DNA from: JdFR-22 sp964534325 | GTDB lineage: Archaea; Halobacteriota; Archaeoglobi; Archaeoglobales; Archaeoglobaceae | Reading direction: 5' to 3' | Assembly (NCBI GenBank): GCA_964534325.1 | Contig: CAZHOR010000035.1 | Coordinates: 1 to 10,570 of the forward strand | DNA length: 10,570 bases | Shown: positions 5,621 to 10,570 of the stretch, piece after piece | How the letters are laid out: every line of letters starts with the position of its first letter | Numbering within the stretch: the stretch's first letter is position 1 | Notes under the pieces: generated by a model | Databases searched by the model: none | Told to the model about the DNA's origin: nothing | Seen by the model: the letters and a program-made list of their open reading frames with translations, nothing else | Translations under genes and position numbers: made by a program

Positions 5621-5789
5621 CTATGCCTGTAGATAAGTGGCCCAGCCACCGGCCAGTACAATCTCTTCATACTTCCTAATTTCAGGGTCCAATCAATTCT
5701 TAATCACACCCCCAGCTTCTTATATCAATTTCTTTCCTTCTATTCTGTTCTATGTCCTCCAGAAGTTCTTCCACCACTCTTGAGTACAT
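5621..5789 (-). pseudogene. degraded nucleotidyltransferase toxin, N-terminal remnant
   Basis: On the minus strand a 29-codon frame (5700-5789) encodes MYSRVVEELLEDIEQNRRKE and ends at TAA. In another frame at 5621-5692 the peptide DPEIRKYEEIVLAGGWATYL is the G-G motif segment of MNT-type nucleotidyltransferases (xVxxGGWAxYL), cut off by a TAG at 5621-5623. The two pieces together look like the start of an archaeal nucleotidyltransferase, separated by a frameshift near 5695 and truncated before the DxD motif. The alternative is that the first piece is the tail of the gene upstream: it continues that frame after a single TGA. It lies head-on to the abiEii fragment at 5001-5609. Confidence 0.5.
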
Positions 5790-5795
5790 TCCCTC

Positions 5796-6128
5796 TCATA
5801 GGGTATCAGCGATAATTTGTTCGATTACTGGGGTGAGGTAACCCTTCCTGTTCACCGTATACTTGAATACTTCTGGGTCATAAAAATAGAAGTTAAGGGG
5901 ATAACCTCTCCCTCTCTCCTCTCGCTTTACCTCCATTCTCTTCAGCTTCTCCAGGTCTTCCCTTCTAACGTAAACCACTCCGGGGCTCGGCTCCAGCACT
6001 TTCCCCAGGATCCATATGGCTGAGGTTCCAGAGAACACCGCAAACTCTCTGACCTCTTTTGGTCTCACTCTATAAGTTACTCCCTTGATAATTTGAGGTA
6101 TCTTTTTTTCTCCATCCCCACCACGCAT
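5796..6128 (-). CDS. uncharacterised 110-aa protein, possible antitoxin of a lost nucleotidyltransferase
   Basis: I do not recognise the family with confidence. A longer frame is open upstream to 6332, but that part is antisense to the promoter and start of the next gene. ATG at 6126-6128 lies about 50 nt after a TATA-like box (6174-6189) and is the better start. The protein has a basic, beta-rich first half (GVTYRVRPKEVREFAVFSG, then SPGVVYVRREDLEKLKRMEV), an aromatic NFYFYDPEVFKYT segment, and an end LTPVIEQIIADTL that resembles the C-terminal helices of AbiEi-like regulators. The frame stops at TGA (5796-5798) and would continue for another 32 codons if that stop were read, so it may be slightly truncated. 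A nucleotidyltransferase remnant follows directly, which suggests the pair was a TA module. Confidence 0.55.
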   Translation of the reverse strand: MRGGDGEKKIPQIIKGVTYRVRPKEVREFAVFSGTSAIWILGKVLEPSPGVVYVRREDLEKLKRMEVKREERGRGYPLNFYFYDPEVFKYTVNRKGYLTPVIEQIIADTL

Positions 6129-6173
6129 AAATTGGTTACAGGAAAGCTGCGATTCAGCAATGGAAGTATCGTA

Positions 6174-6189
6174 GCTATATAATTTTAAG
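6174..6189 (-). promoter_or_regulatory. TATA-like promoter for the 5796-6128 gene
   Basis: The minus-strand CTTAAAATTATATAGC has the form of a BRE/TATA pair. Initiation ~25 nt downstream would leave a short leader of ~20-25 nt before ATG 6128. It is back to back with the plus-strand box at 6232-6239. Confidence 0.4.
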
Positions 6190-6231
6190 ATACTTTGGGT
6201 AAGATGTAAGATACGAAAAGCAGAAATAACA

Positions 6232-6260
6232 TTATAAACAAATAAATTAATGCAGGTGAT
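6232..6260 (+). promoter_or_regulatory. promoter and ribosome site for the 6266-6894 TA operon
   Basis: The TATA-like TTATAAAC (6232-6239) lies ~30 nt before ATG 6266, and AGGTGAT (6254-6260) is a Shine-Dalgarno at normal spacing from it. An out-of-frame ATG at 6250 opens only eight codons and is ignored. Confidence 0.45.
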
Positions 6261-6265
6261 TATAG

Positions 6266-6568
6266 ATGACTTCTGATGTGATAAAAAAGACCATTGAGGT
6301 TTTCTATCCATTGGACGATTCGCAGGAAGCACTCAATAAAGTTGTTTTGGAGTGGCTTGATGGCAGGATGTCCAGGCTCGAACAGAGGATAATGGAGTTT
6401 GAGCGGAAGTATGGTATGGAATTCAAGGAATTTGATGACAAAGTAAGAAAGGGAGACATCTCATTTGAGGAAGAAGACGACTGGATAGACTGGGGAGATT
6501 CTATTGAATTGCTCGCATCTCTGAAAAATTACAGGAGAGAAGTCCTATCGCAATTGAAGAAACATTGA
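6266..6568 (+). CDS. antitoxin of a TumE-type TA pair (100 aa)
   Basis: A 100-residue acidic, helical protein. Residues ~28-100 are paralogous to the 83-aa protein at 663-914 (shared RKYG followed by acidic helices, a WxDWGDS/MWEDS segment and a Lys-rich end). The N-terminal ~27 residues (VIKKTIEVFYPLDDSQEAL) are specific to this copy. It overlaps the downstream toxin by 4 bases (TTGA, 6565-6568), so the two are translationally coupled. The antitoxin role is inferred from position and from the duplicate arrangement; I see no DNA-binding motif. ATG 6266 is supported by AGGTGAT 5 nt upstream. Confidence 0.8.
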   Translation: MTSDVIKKTIEVFYPLDDSQEALNKVVLEWLDGRMSRLEQRIMEFERKYGMEFKEFDDKVRKGDISFEEEDDWIDWGDSIELLASLKNYRREVLSQLKKH

Positions 6569-6894
6569 ACTCACTTGAAAAAAGTGAGTTGGTGAAGAGA
6601 TTAGTTGTAAAGGAGGCTATAGCACTACCACAAGATGAAAAACTCATTGTTGTTGCTTATTTAACTAATTCATCAGTTCTTCATATCAGAGAAAGGTATA
6701 AAGATGGAGAGCTTATAAAATGTTCTTACCATCTCATGAAGAGGAACAGGGTTGTCAGATGGGATAATGTGCCCCACCATAAAGAGATAAGCACTTATCC
6801 ATACCACAAACACGAAGATAACGTAATAAAAGAATCCGGGAAAATGGAGATCAACGCAGTATTGAAAGAAATCAAAGAACAACATTTTGGATAA
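6565..6894 (+). CDS. TumE/DUF6516-family toxin (109 aa), intact
   Basis: A full-length member of the TumE/DUF6516 family. After a helical start it has the family's beta-rich core (KLIVVAYLTNSSVLHIRERY, then CSYHLMKRN) and the signature VVRWDNVPHHKEISTYPYHK, rich in His and Trp, near residues 65-85. The C-terminal helix contains EINAVLKEIKEQ. The start is TTG at 6565, inside the stop of the antitoxin (TTGA); the broken copy at 330-666 has the same overlap, which supports the choice. The biochemical activity of the family is not known to me and is left open. The conserved histidines suggest a metal site or a nuclease, but that is speculation. Confidence 0.85.
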   Translation: MNSLEKSELVKRLVVKEAIALPQDEKLIVVAYLTNSSVLHIRERYKDGELIKCSYHLMKRNRVVRWDNVPHHKEISTYPYHKHEDNVIKESGKMEINAVLKEIKEQHFG

Positions 6895-7005
6895 GAAATG
6901 AAGATCAAATATGAGTGAATACAGTAATGATTGAGTTCTCAGAGGAGGATGTAGGTTATTGCCAGCAAACCGAACCCTGTTCTAAACGTAAGTGAATTAC
7001 CCTAA
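6895..7005. other. spacer after the TumE toxin, no clear gene
   Basis: It holds a 22-codon plus-strand frame (ATG at about 6927, ending TGA near 6995) with no recognisable similarity. No RNA gene is seen. It is probably decayed coding sequence. Confidence 0.25.
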
Positions 7006-7128
7006 AGCTTTGCATTCTCTGATAATATCTACAGGTACAAGAGTAAGGTTATAAGAGCGAAAAACCAGCAAAATCTTGAAGACTACTTTGAGAACGGAGT
7101 AACAGTGGAATGGATGGTTGAAGCATAA
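7006..7128 (+). pseudogene. unrecognised 40-codon gene-end remnant
   Basis: This frame opens directly after a TAA (7003-7005), has no start codon, and ends at TAA 7126-7128. The peptide, with SDNIYRYKSKVIRAKNQQNL and then EDYFENGVTVEWMVEA, has the look of a real protein C-terminus. I cannot name the family. Confidence 0.35.
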
Positions 7129-7212
7129 CGGATTAAGACAAGCTATATTTTTTGTAGTATAAATTGTATACTTTAACTTTTTATGCTTTGTAGTTGACCA
7201 GAACCACAAAAA

Positions 7213-7228
7213 AGTCTTTAAAAAGACT
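7213..7228 (+). promoter_or_regulatory. perfect 16-bp dyad over a TATA box
   Basis: AGTCTTT-AA-AAAGACT is a perfect inverted repeat (7-bp arms, 2-bp centre). Its middle, TTTAAAAA, is also the best TATA candidate before the small frames starting at 7239. An operator that overlaps the TATA box is a common archaeal repression layout; that use is inferred. No long T-run follows it, which argues against a terminator. Confidence 0.45.
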
Positions 7229-7238
7229 GAAGGGGGAT

Positions 7239-7370
7239 ATGGACATTCAATTGCCAGAAAAAAAGAAGAAGATTGTGGAAGAGTATATAGCTGCTCTAAA
7301 GAAAAAAAGAGAAAAGATAAAGAGGGTCATACTATATTTATGGGAATCTTTAAAGATAAAATTGACATAA
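7239..7370 (+). CDS. small Lys-rich helical protein (43 aa), unrecognised
   Basis: ATG 7239 follows a G-rich stretch (GGGGG, 7232-7236) and the dyad at 7213-7228. The peptide starts MDIQLPEKKKKIVEEYIAAL and is strongly basic and helical. It may be the 5' half of a frameshifted gene: the next frame (7340-7435) overlaps it and continues with a similarly charged sequence. Family unknown. Confidence 0.4.
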   Translation: MDIQLPEKKKKIVEEYIAALKKKREKIKRVILYLWESLKIKLT

Positions 7371-7435
7371 GTGATCTTAGAAAGTTCATGAAATCCTTTA
7401 AGGTTAGGAGAGAAGAATATGGGATTGAGGTATGA
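7340..7435 (+). CDS. small protein (31 aa) or 3' half of a frameshifted gene
   Basis: ATG 7340 overlaps the end of the previous frame by 31 bases. The peptide contains GIFKDKIDISDLRKFMKSF and ends REEYGIEV, resembling the short tails of archaeal antitoxin-like proteins that precede a toxin. It overlaps the next gene by 17 bases. Either it is a tiny gene of a three-gene cluster, or it forms one gene with 7239-7370 after a one-base shift near 7330-7340. I cannot decide between these. Confidence 0.35.
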   Translation: MGIFKDKIDISDLRKFMKSFKVRREEYGIEV

Positions 7436-7634
7436 CAGACAGGAGAATCTAAAAGAAAGGATCGAATTCATCCGTTATTACGTTCAGTGGATTAAGAAAA
7501 CTTCCAATGAGATCTGGAGCAAGCAGCAGGCTGAATTAATCGATAGTTTTATGCAGAATGCCAGAAACTTTAAGACCTCGCCGGAGAAATACCTGGAGAT
7601 GGTGGAGAGAATAGAAATAAGAAGAACAAAATAA
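7419..7634 (+). CDS. hypothetical helical protein (71 aa)
   Basis: This 71-aa frame starts at ATG 7419, which overlaps the preceding frame; a TTG at 7425 is also possible. It is predicted to be all helical, with a mix of aromatic and charged residues (LKERIEFIRYYVQWIKKTSN, then EIWSKQQAELIDSFMQNARN). Its context, a compact cluster of small overlapping frames behind a dyad operator in a TA island, suggests a TA-like or regulatory role. No family was recognised. Confidence 0.55.
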   Translation: MGLRYDRQENLKERIEFIRYYVQWIKKTSNEIWSKQQAELIDSFMQNARNFKTSPEKYLEMVERIEIRRTK

Positions 7635-7663
7635 ATCGAACATTGATTCTGCTCTCAAGAACT

Positions 7664-7852
7664 ATGAATACAAAAAAAGGCGGATATCGCCACTAGTTCT
7701 CCGATGAGAGATCAGTGGATTTTGAGATGGTAGATGATGATGTGGTCGCCTACTACGACGAGAACGGACAGTTAGCCGGCTTCAAGTCTGAGGCCAGAGA
7801 ATTGGTTCTGCCTCACTTCTTGCAGCTGATAAAGGAGGTGAAAGGTGTTTAA
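7664..7852 (+). pseudogene. DUF2283-family protein remnant
   Basis: The peptide FSDERSVDFEMVDDDVVAYY, followed by DENGQLAGFKSEARELVLP, matches the central part of DUF2283 proteins (SDE...D.E.DD.IVDYDENGE.VGIEI), small proteins often found beside TA toxins. The expected N-terminal strand (KI.YDEEADILYI) is replaced by an unrelated stretch after ATG 7664 and an in-frame TAG at 7694-7696. The end is intact (TAA 7850-7852). The gene has therefore lost its beginning. Confidence 0.65.
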
Positions 7853-7898
7853 CCGGAGCGTAAATCCTGTTTGACTAGATTTTTTAACACTTGTTTAG

Positions 7899-8009
7899 CA
7901 GAAATCTTCAGATTTTAATGCCTCCGCTAAATTCACGTTACAGGACCTTAAGAATGTAAGTTTTGAATTTCAAAGTTCAAGTAAGGTTGAAAGTGAGATT
8001 AAGGGGTAA
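7899..8009 (+). pseudogene. unrecognised 36-codon remnant
   Basis: This open frame lies between a TAG (7896-7898) and a TAA (8007-8009) and has no start codon. It contains DFNASAKFTLQDLKNVSFEF and a Ser/Lys-rich tail. It reads like a decayed protein end. No family was recognised. Confidence 0.3.
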
Positions 8010-8159
8010 AAAATCAGAGAAATCATATTCTTTGTTGAAGAAGATGCAGGTTATACTGCTCAGGCTCCTGGCTCTCAACAATCTATTTTTACTCAGTCTG
8101 AAGGAACTAAAGAAATGACTGCAGAAGATGATAAACCCAAGCGACCAGTGCAATTGTAA
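8003..8159 (+). pseudogene. HicB-like antitoxin remnant
   Basis: In this frame KIREIIFFVEEDAGYTAQAP, then SIFTQSEGTKEM, follows the N-terminal fold of HicB antitoxins (E.IFxVEED..GGYTArAlg.sIfTQGeTleElkeM). The end, DDKPKRPVQL, matches the later segment, with the helix between them (~15 residues) missing. There is no start codon (GGG GTA AAA ATC) and no HicA partner next to it. It is a decayed and internally deleted gene. Confidence 0.65.
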
Positions 8160-8176
8160 GACAGGAAATCCTAAAT

Positions 8177-8956
8177 CTATGAATCTTTCTGATTCTCCAG
8201 AAAGTCCAGCTTATTTACCGTCATTATTACATCATCAAAATGGGGGACTCTGGTGATAAGCTGTCTCAATTCAGACCGCCATATATTTCTCTTCCTATCT
8301 ACAGCCTCCAAAAAGCTTTTATCATCAAATTCCAGTTCATAATACGATAGTTTACTATCTATGGTCTCTATAGAAGTCTTTACCCCTTTTTTTGCCATAA
8401 AGTGCAGGTCGTAAACGTCTCTGGCTTTATCTCTAGTATAGATCGCCCTTATCTTCTCTGCCATTATCTCGGATAGATTCATCACCACCAGAAGGTAGGG
8501 TGGGACGTCTTTATATAGGGGTATGACCTCCTCAGTCTTTACAGGAAGCAATATATCTCCTCTTTTACTCATCTCTACGTTCACATAGGTAATACTCCTA
8601 TCCACACCAGAATAGAGAGGGCCTTTTGATTTTATTTTTATGGACACGCTGTTCTCATCATCCTTCACTTTACTCCAGCTGGTTTCCAGCCCGAAAAACT
8701 CCATCTCCCTTACCGTGTTCTCCATCACTTCTGAGACTTTCAGAGTCTCGCGCAGGGTGAAGTCAAGGTCTTCACTGAATCTGTTGAGGGCGAATGTCTT
8801 TTGAAGTGCTGTATCACCCTTGAATATCAACTCTTTGTCTATGAACCTGTACAGATACATTAAGAAGATGTGCTGGACGTAATCTTTCTCCACCTGTCCT
8901 AGGTTGAAGCCAGTTGACTTTCTATAATCAGAGAGATCTCTTCTGGTAAGCATCAC
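8177..8956 (-). CDS. abiEii: AbiEii-family nucleotidyltransferase toxin (259 aa), GG motif altered
   Basis: This is the toxin of the AbiE-type pair. AbiEii proteins are MNT-fold nucleotidyltransferases; related MenT enzymes add nucleotides to tRNA ends. The fold is complete: a helical N-terminus, motif I at 46-51 (KGDTAL), the DxD motif D63/D65 (RFSEDLDFT), a possible third acidic residue E128 (VNVEMS), and the C-terminal Lys/RD block EKIRAIYTRDKARDVYDL (~167-184). Motif I should read KGGTAL, and the second Gly is Asp48 (codon GAT), which may impair nucleotide binding. GTG at 8954-8956 overlaps the abiEi stop (GTGA), with ATG next. Otherwise it is full length with no frame damage. Confidence 0.92.
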   Translation of the reverse strand: MMLTRRDLSDYRKSTGFNLGQVEKDYVQHIFLMYLYRFIDKELIFKGDTALQKTFALNRFSEDLDFTLRETLKVSEVMENTVREMEFFGLETSWSKVKDDENSVSIKIKSKGPLYSGVDRSITYVNVEMSKRGDILLPVKTEEVIPLYKDVPPYLLVVMNLSEIMAEKIRAIYTRDKARDVYDLHFMAKKGVKTSIETIDSKLSYYELEFDDKSFLEAVDRKRNIWRSELRQLITRVPHFDDVIMTVNKLDFLENQKDS

Positions 8957-9729
8957 AACACCTCATTTATTTTAAGCCTCCACTTTCTATCCTTTTCTCC
9001 CGAGGGAGGTAGTGAGGGATTTAAAAGGTCGTATCTATTATTTAGCCAGTCTCTCAACTCATCATACACATCAATTCCGTAAAGAGAGAGTAGATAACCC
9101 ATTCTCTTTAAAGTGACTATGGAACTCATCTTCTTTCCGTAACGAATCAATTTAGCAGTGTCAATCCCTTCCATGGCCCCTAAAATCTCGGAGATGGGGC
9201 AATATTTGGGTAGAAATAGTCCGTCAACAATCACCTTTTCTATCTCACCCACTGAAGTATATCCATTCTCCATTCTCTCTTTTTTAAATCCGAACATCTT
9301 ATTCCTATCGAATTTAATAAACCTCACCTCTCCATTGCCATTGCCATTGCCATTGCCATTGCCATTGCCATTGCCATTGACGTTGATATTGATCCCTCTT
9401 TTGGTCTTTGAGGTAACTACCTGGGTGACAACTGGTATCTGGGTCGTCCTGTGATGATATGCCAGACCAGAAAGGAATGATACATAAGAAGGTACCACAA
9501 GATTTGTAGCTATGACTAGGGGATCGGTATCAGGCAATGAATACTTCCCTTTCTCGATCCTGTGGATAATACCTCTTTCATTCAGTCTTTTGAGGTATAA
9601 GGAAGTGTAATTCCTGTTCTTACCGATTATGCGGGCAACATCCCTGACAGTAAATACTCCTAAACTGAGATTTTTTATTTCTTCAATAAACTTGATCTCC
9701 TTCACCAACACTCGTATGAACAACCCCAC
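8953..9729 (-). CDS. abiEi: AbiEi-family antitoxin / repressor with an Asn-Gly repeat (258 aa)
   Basis: The first gene of the second AbiE operon. The winged helix is at ~22-65 (GVFTVRDVARIIGKNRNYTS, then YLKRLNERGIIHRIEKGKYS). Next comes the AbiEi core with VVPSYVSFLSGLAYHH (~78-93) and IKFDRNKMFGFKK. At ~113-132 a stretch of eight Asn-Gly pairs, encoded by a hexanucleotide repeat, fills what is normally a short loop. The C-terminal part, containing EKVIVDGLFLPKY and LKRMGYLLSLYGI, is the antitoxin domain. The longest frame starts at GTG 9729; GTG at 9711 or 9705 is equally possible and the N-terminus is uncertain by ~8 residues. A long dyad (9734-9789) covers its promoter, as expected for an autorepressor. 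Confidence 0.9.
   Translation of the reverse strand: MGLFIRVLVKEIKFIEEIKNLSLGVFTVRDVARIIGKNRNYTSLYLKRLNERGIIHRIEKGKYSLPDTDPLVIATNLVVPSYVSFLSGLAYHHRTTQIPVVTQVVTSKTKRGININVNGNGNGNGNGNGNGNGEVRFIKFDRNKMFGFKKERMENGYTSVGEIEKVIVDGLFLPKYCPISEILGAMEGIDTAKLIRYGKKMSSIVTLKRMGYLLSLYGIDVYDELRDWLNNRYDLLNPSLPPSGEKDRKWRLKINEVL
9332..9379 (+). repeat. eight-copy CCATTG hexanucleotide repeat within abiEi
   Basis: Eight perfect tandem copies of CCATTG (48 bp), followed by one degenerate unit ACGTTG. On the coding (minus) strand they read as alternating AAT and GGC codons, eight Asn-Gly pairs. All copies are identical, including third positions, so the expansion is recent. Changes in copy number would keep the reading frame and only alter the loop length. 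Confidence 0.95.
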
Positions 9730-9733
9730 TAAA

Positions 9734-9789
9734 AACTTTTTGTTTTAAGAATATTATCAAAAATGATAGATTTGTTTTAACAAAAAGTT
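9734..9789. promoter_or_regulatory. long dyad operator at the abiEi-abiEii promoter
   Basis: AACTTTTTGTT (9734-9744) and AACAAAAAGTT (9779-9789) are perfect 11-bp inverted arms. A second inner pair (TTATCA/TGATAG, 9754-9769) has the same centre, at 9761.5, and 18 of the 26 positions from 9736 inward pair. The left arm and an adjoining TTAAAACAAA on the minus strand overlap the likely TATA box. AbiEi repressors are known to bind inverted repeats upstream of their operons, so this is the probable operator. Confidence 0.6.
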
Positions 9790-9966
9790 AAAGATTTAAG
9801 TCTCAATAAGGCGTTTACTTTAGGGTCAAATCCTCTTTCATCTCTTTATCTAATTCTGAATAGTTAGCGCTATTTCATCCTTTTCCCTCAATCTCAACAC
9901 CACAAAATACCGCCAAAGTTAAGCAACTTTTCTATTGGCTGGCGTGTGAGGGGAGGGGGTGTGGTT
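9790..9966. other. spacer without a clear gene
   Basis: It holds a small perfect hairpin AAAGTT-AAGC-AACTTT (9915-9930) inside a wider GCCAA/TTGGC pair, and a G-rich tract (GGGGAGGGGG, ~9950-9959) that may serve as the ribosome site of the vapC remnant. No vapB-like frame could be recognised. Confidence 0.3.
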
Positions 9967-10141
9967 ATGAGGGTGAAGCCAAAAATGATAGTTATTGATA
10001 CCTCAATTTTTATAGACTTGATCTTTGAGTATGACCAGAAAAGGACTGAAATGGCCGATATCCTATTCGAGTCTGGGTGAGGCAGGAGTAGACCTTTTTT
10101 TTGAAAGTAGATTATTGTATTATCCTGAAGAAGCAGGATAG
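9967..10141 (+). pseudogene. vapC: VapC PIN-domain toxin, frameshifted N-terminal remnant
   Basis: ATG 9967 encodes MRVKPKMIVIDTSIFIDLIF followed by EYDQKRTEMADILFES, the start of a PIN-domain ribonuclease: the first catalytic Asp is in VIDTSIFID, followed by the usual helix. The frame ends at TGA 10078-10080. With a one-base shift near 10072 it continues as LGEAGVDLFFESRLL, like the second strand of VapC proteins, up to a TAG at 10139-10141. The rest of the domain, with its other acidic residues, is missing (normal length ~130-140 aa). VapC toxins cleave specific RNAs; this one cannot be active. Confidence 0.7.
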
Positions 10142-10194
10142 AGTAATTTGTTGGAAAACAAATAGTAGATCAACCATAATCTATCTATTCTGAT

Positions 10195-10473
10195 TTAAGG
10201 ACTTTTTAGACAAAACGAGAACAACCACTCGGAATTGCCATCTAAGTCTGGTATGTAAACCGGTTTCCTGCCAGGCCTCTTTCTTCTACTTCTTTTTTGC
10301 TTTTTATCACTCCCGTCGGTGCGCTGGCACTCGATGTAGTGTTTAACTGCCCTGTTCAAAGCCTCTTTATTTGTTTCAGCTCCACTTGCTTCCTTAAGCT
10401 CTCTAAGATCGGTCTTTGAAATCTCTGTTTTAGCAATAATTATCTTGTCTTTCAAACTCGACCCTCTCATCAT
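10195..10473 (-). CDS. ribbon-helix-helix protein, DUF5371-like (92 aa), possible antitoxin
   Basis: The N-terminal ~50 residues fit a ribbon-helix-helix DNA-binding fold: a short strand KIIIAKTEIS, helix DLRELKEASG, turn, and helix NKEALNRAVKHYIEC. The layout resembles archaeal DUF5371/CopG-type proteins (alternating strand, L.ELK..TG..T.KEAL..AV.HY..C). A very basic tail follows (KKQKRSRRKRPGRKP), with an RPGRKP element like an AT-hook, then a short aromatic end. ATG 10471-10473 and the next ATG are both possible starts; a TATA-like AAATAAAG (10500-10507) is ~30 nt upstream and there is no Shine-Dalgarno. It converges with the VapC remnant, so it is not that toxin's partner. No toxin gene follows it on its strand. 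Confidence 0.6.
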   Translation of the reverse strand: MMRGSSLKDKIIIAKTEISKTDLRELKEASGAETNKEALNRAVKHYIECQRTDGSDKKQKRSRRKRPGRKPVYIPDLDGNSEWLFSFCLKSP

Positions 10474-10570
10474 TGTTACAATCTACTTAATTCCAAATAC
10501 TTTATTTCTGAGTGATTTCCAACATTCCCGAATAATTAGGCACTATAAAAAATAAAACCTCTTCTAACTA
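10474..10570. other. upstream region of the ribbon-helix-helix gene
   Basis: It contains the likely TATA element noted above. Short open frames on the minus strand have no recognisable similarity. Confidence 0.25.

Noticed and set aside
6129..6332. N-terminal extension of the 110-aa minus-strand protein up to 6332
   Set aside because: It runs antisense through the promoter and first codons of the TA operon at 6266; the ATG at 6128 with a TATA-like box upstream is more credible.
7213..7228. Intrinsic terminator
   Set aside because: The stem is A/T-rich, there is no following T-run, and it overlaps a TATA-like element before an open frame.
9158..9454. 98-codon plus-strand frame with a proline-leucine repeat
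   Set aside because: It is the antisense shadow of abiEi across the CCATTG repeat; the minus-strand frame has clear AbiEi similarity.
1..10570. tRNA, rRNA or an integrase-type attachment site
   Set aside because: I looked for cloverleaf-like stems and TTCRA-type arms and for flanking direct repeats and found none that I could support by eye.

Overview
The window looks archaeal, most likely euryarchaeal. Several genes start at or within a few bases of the point about 25 nt downstream of an A/T-rich TATA-like box, which suggests leaderless transcripts. The protein families (AbiEi/AbiEii pairs, DUF6516/TumE pairs, a DUF5371-like ribbon-helix-helix protein, IS200/IS605 with TnpB) are common in methanogen and ANME-type genomes. 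The exact lineage cannot be read from the sequence.

The window is an accessory island made almost entirely of toxin-antitoxin (TA) genes and their ruins, with a nested transposon in it. From left to right: an N-terminal scrap of rfbC; a frameshifted TumE-type toxin behind an intact antitoxin (330-914, minus); an intact AbiEi antitoxin (1127-1927) followed by the first 36 codons of its AbiEii toxin. That toxin gene is broken by an IS200/IS605 element (about 2041-4998), whose tnpA is in turn split by a 1271-bp IS3-family element (2167-3437, 3-bp target duplication TCA). The IS605 tnpB keeps its RuvC residues but has lost its zinc ribbon. The AbiEii C-terminal part resumes at about 5001-5609, with the catalytic core missing.

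Next on the minus strand come a 110-aa protein of unknown function and a scrap of a second nucleotidyltransferase (5621-6128). An intact antitoxin/TumE toxin pair on the plus strand (6266-6894) is paralogous to the broken pair at the left. From 6895 to 8160 lie three small uncharacterised reading frames behind a perfect dyad, and relics of a DUF2283 protein and a HicB antitoxin.

A second, complete abiEi-abiEii operon is on the minus strand (8177-9729). Its antitoxin carries an eight-copy CCATTG hexanucleotide repeat, its toxin has Asp in place of the second Gly of the GG motif, and a 56-bp dyad lies over its promoter. A VapC fragment (9967-10141) and a ribbon-helix-helix protein (10195-10473, minus) close the window.

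No single metabolic pathway is encoded. The common thread is TA modules at different stages of decay, in which the antitoxin reading frame is often intact while the toxin is damaged.
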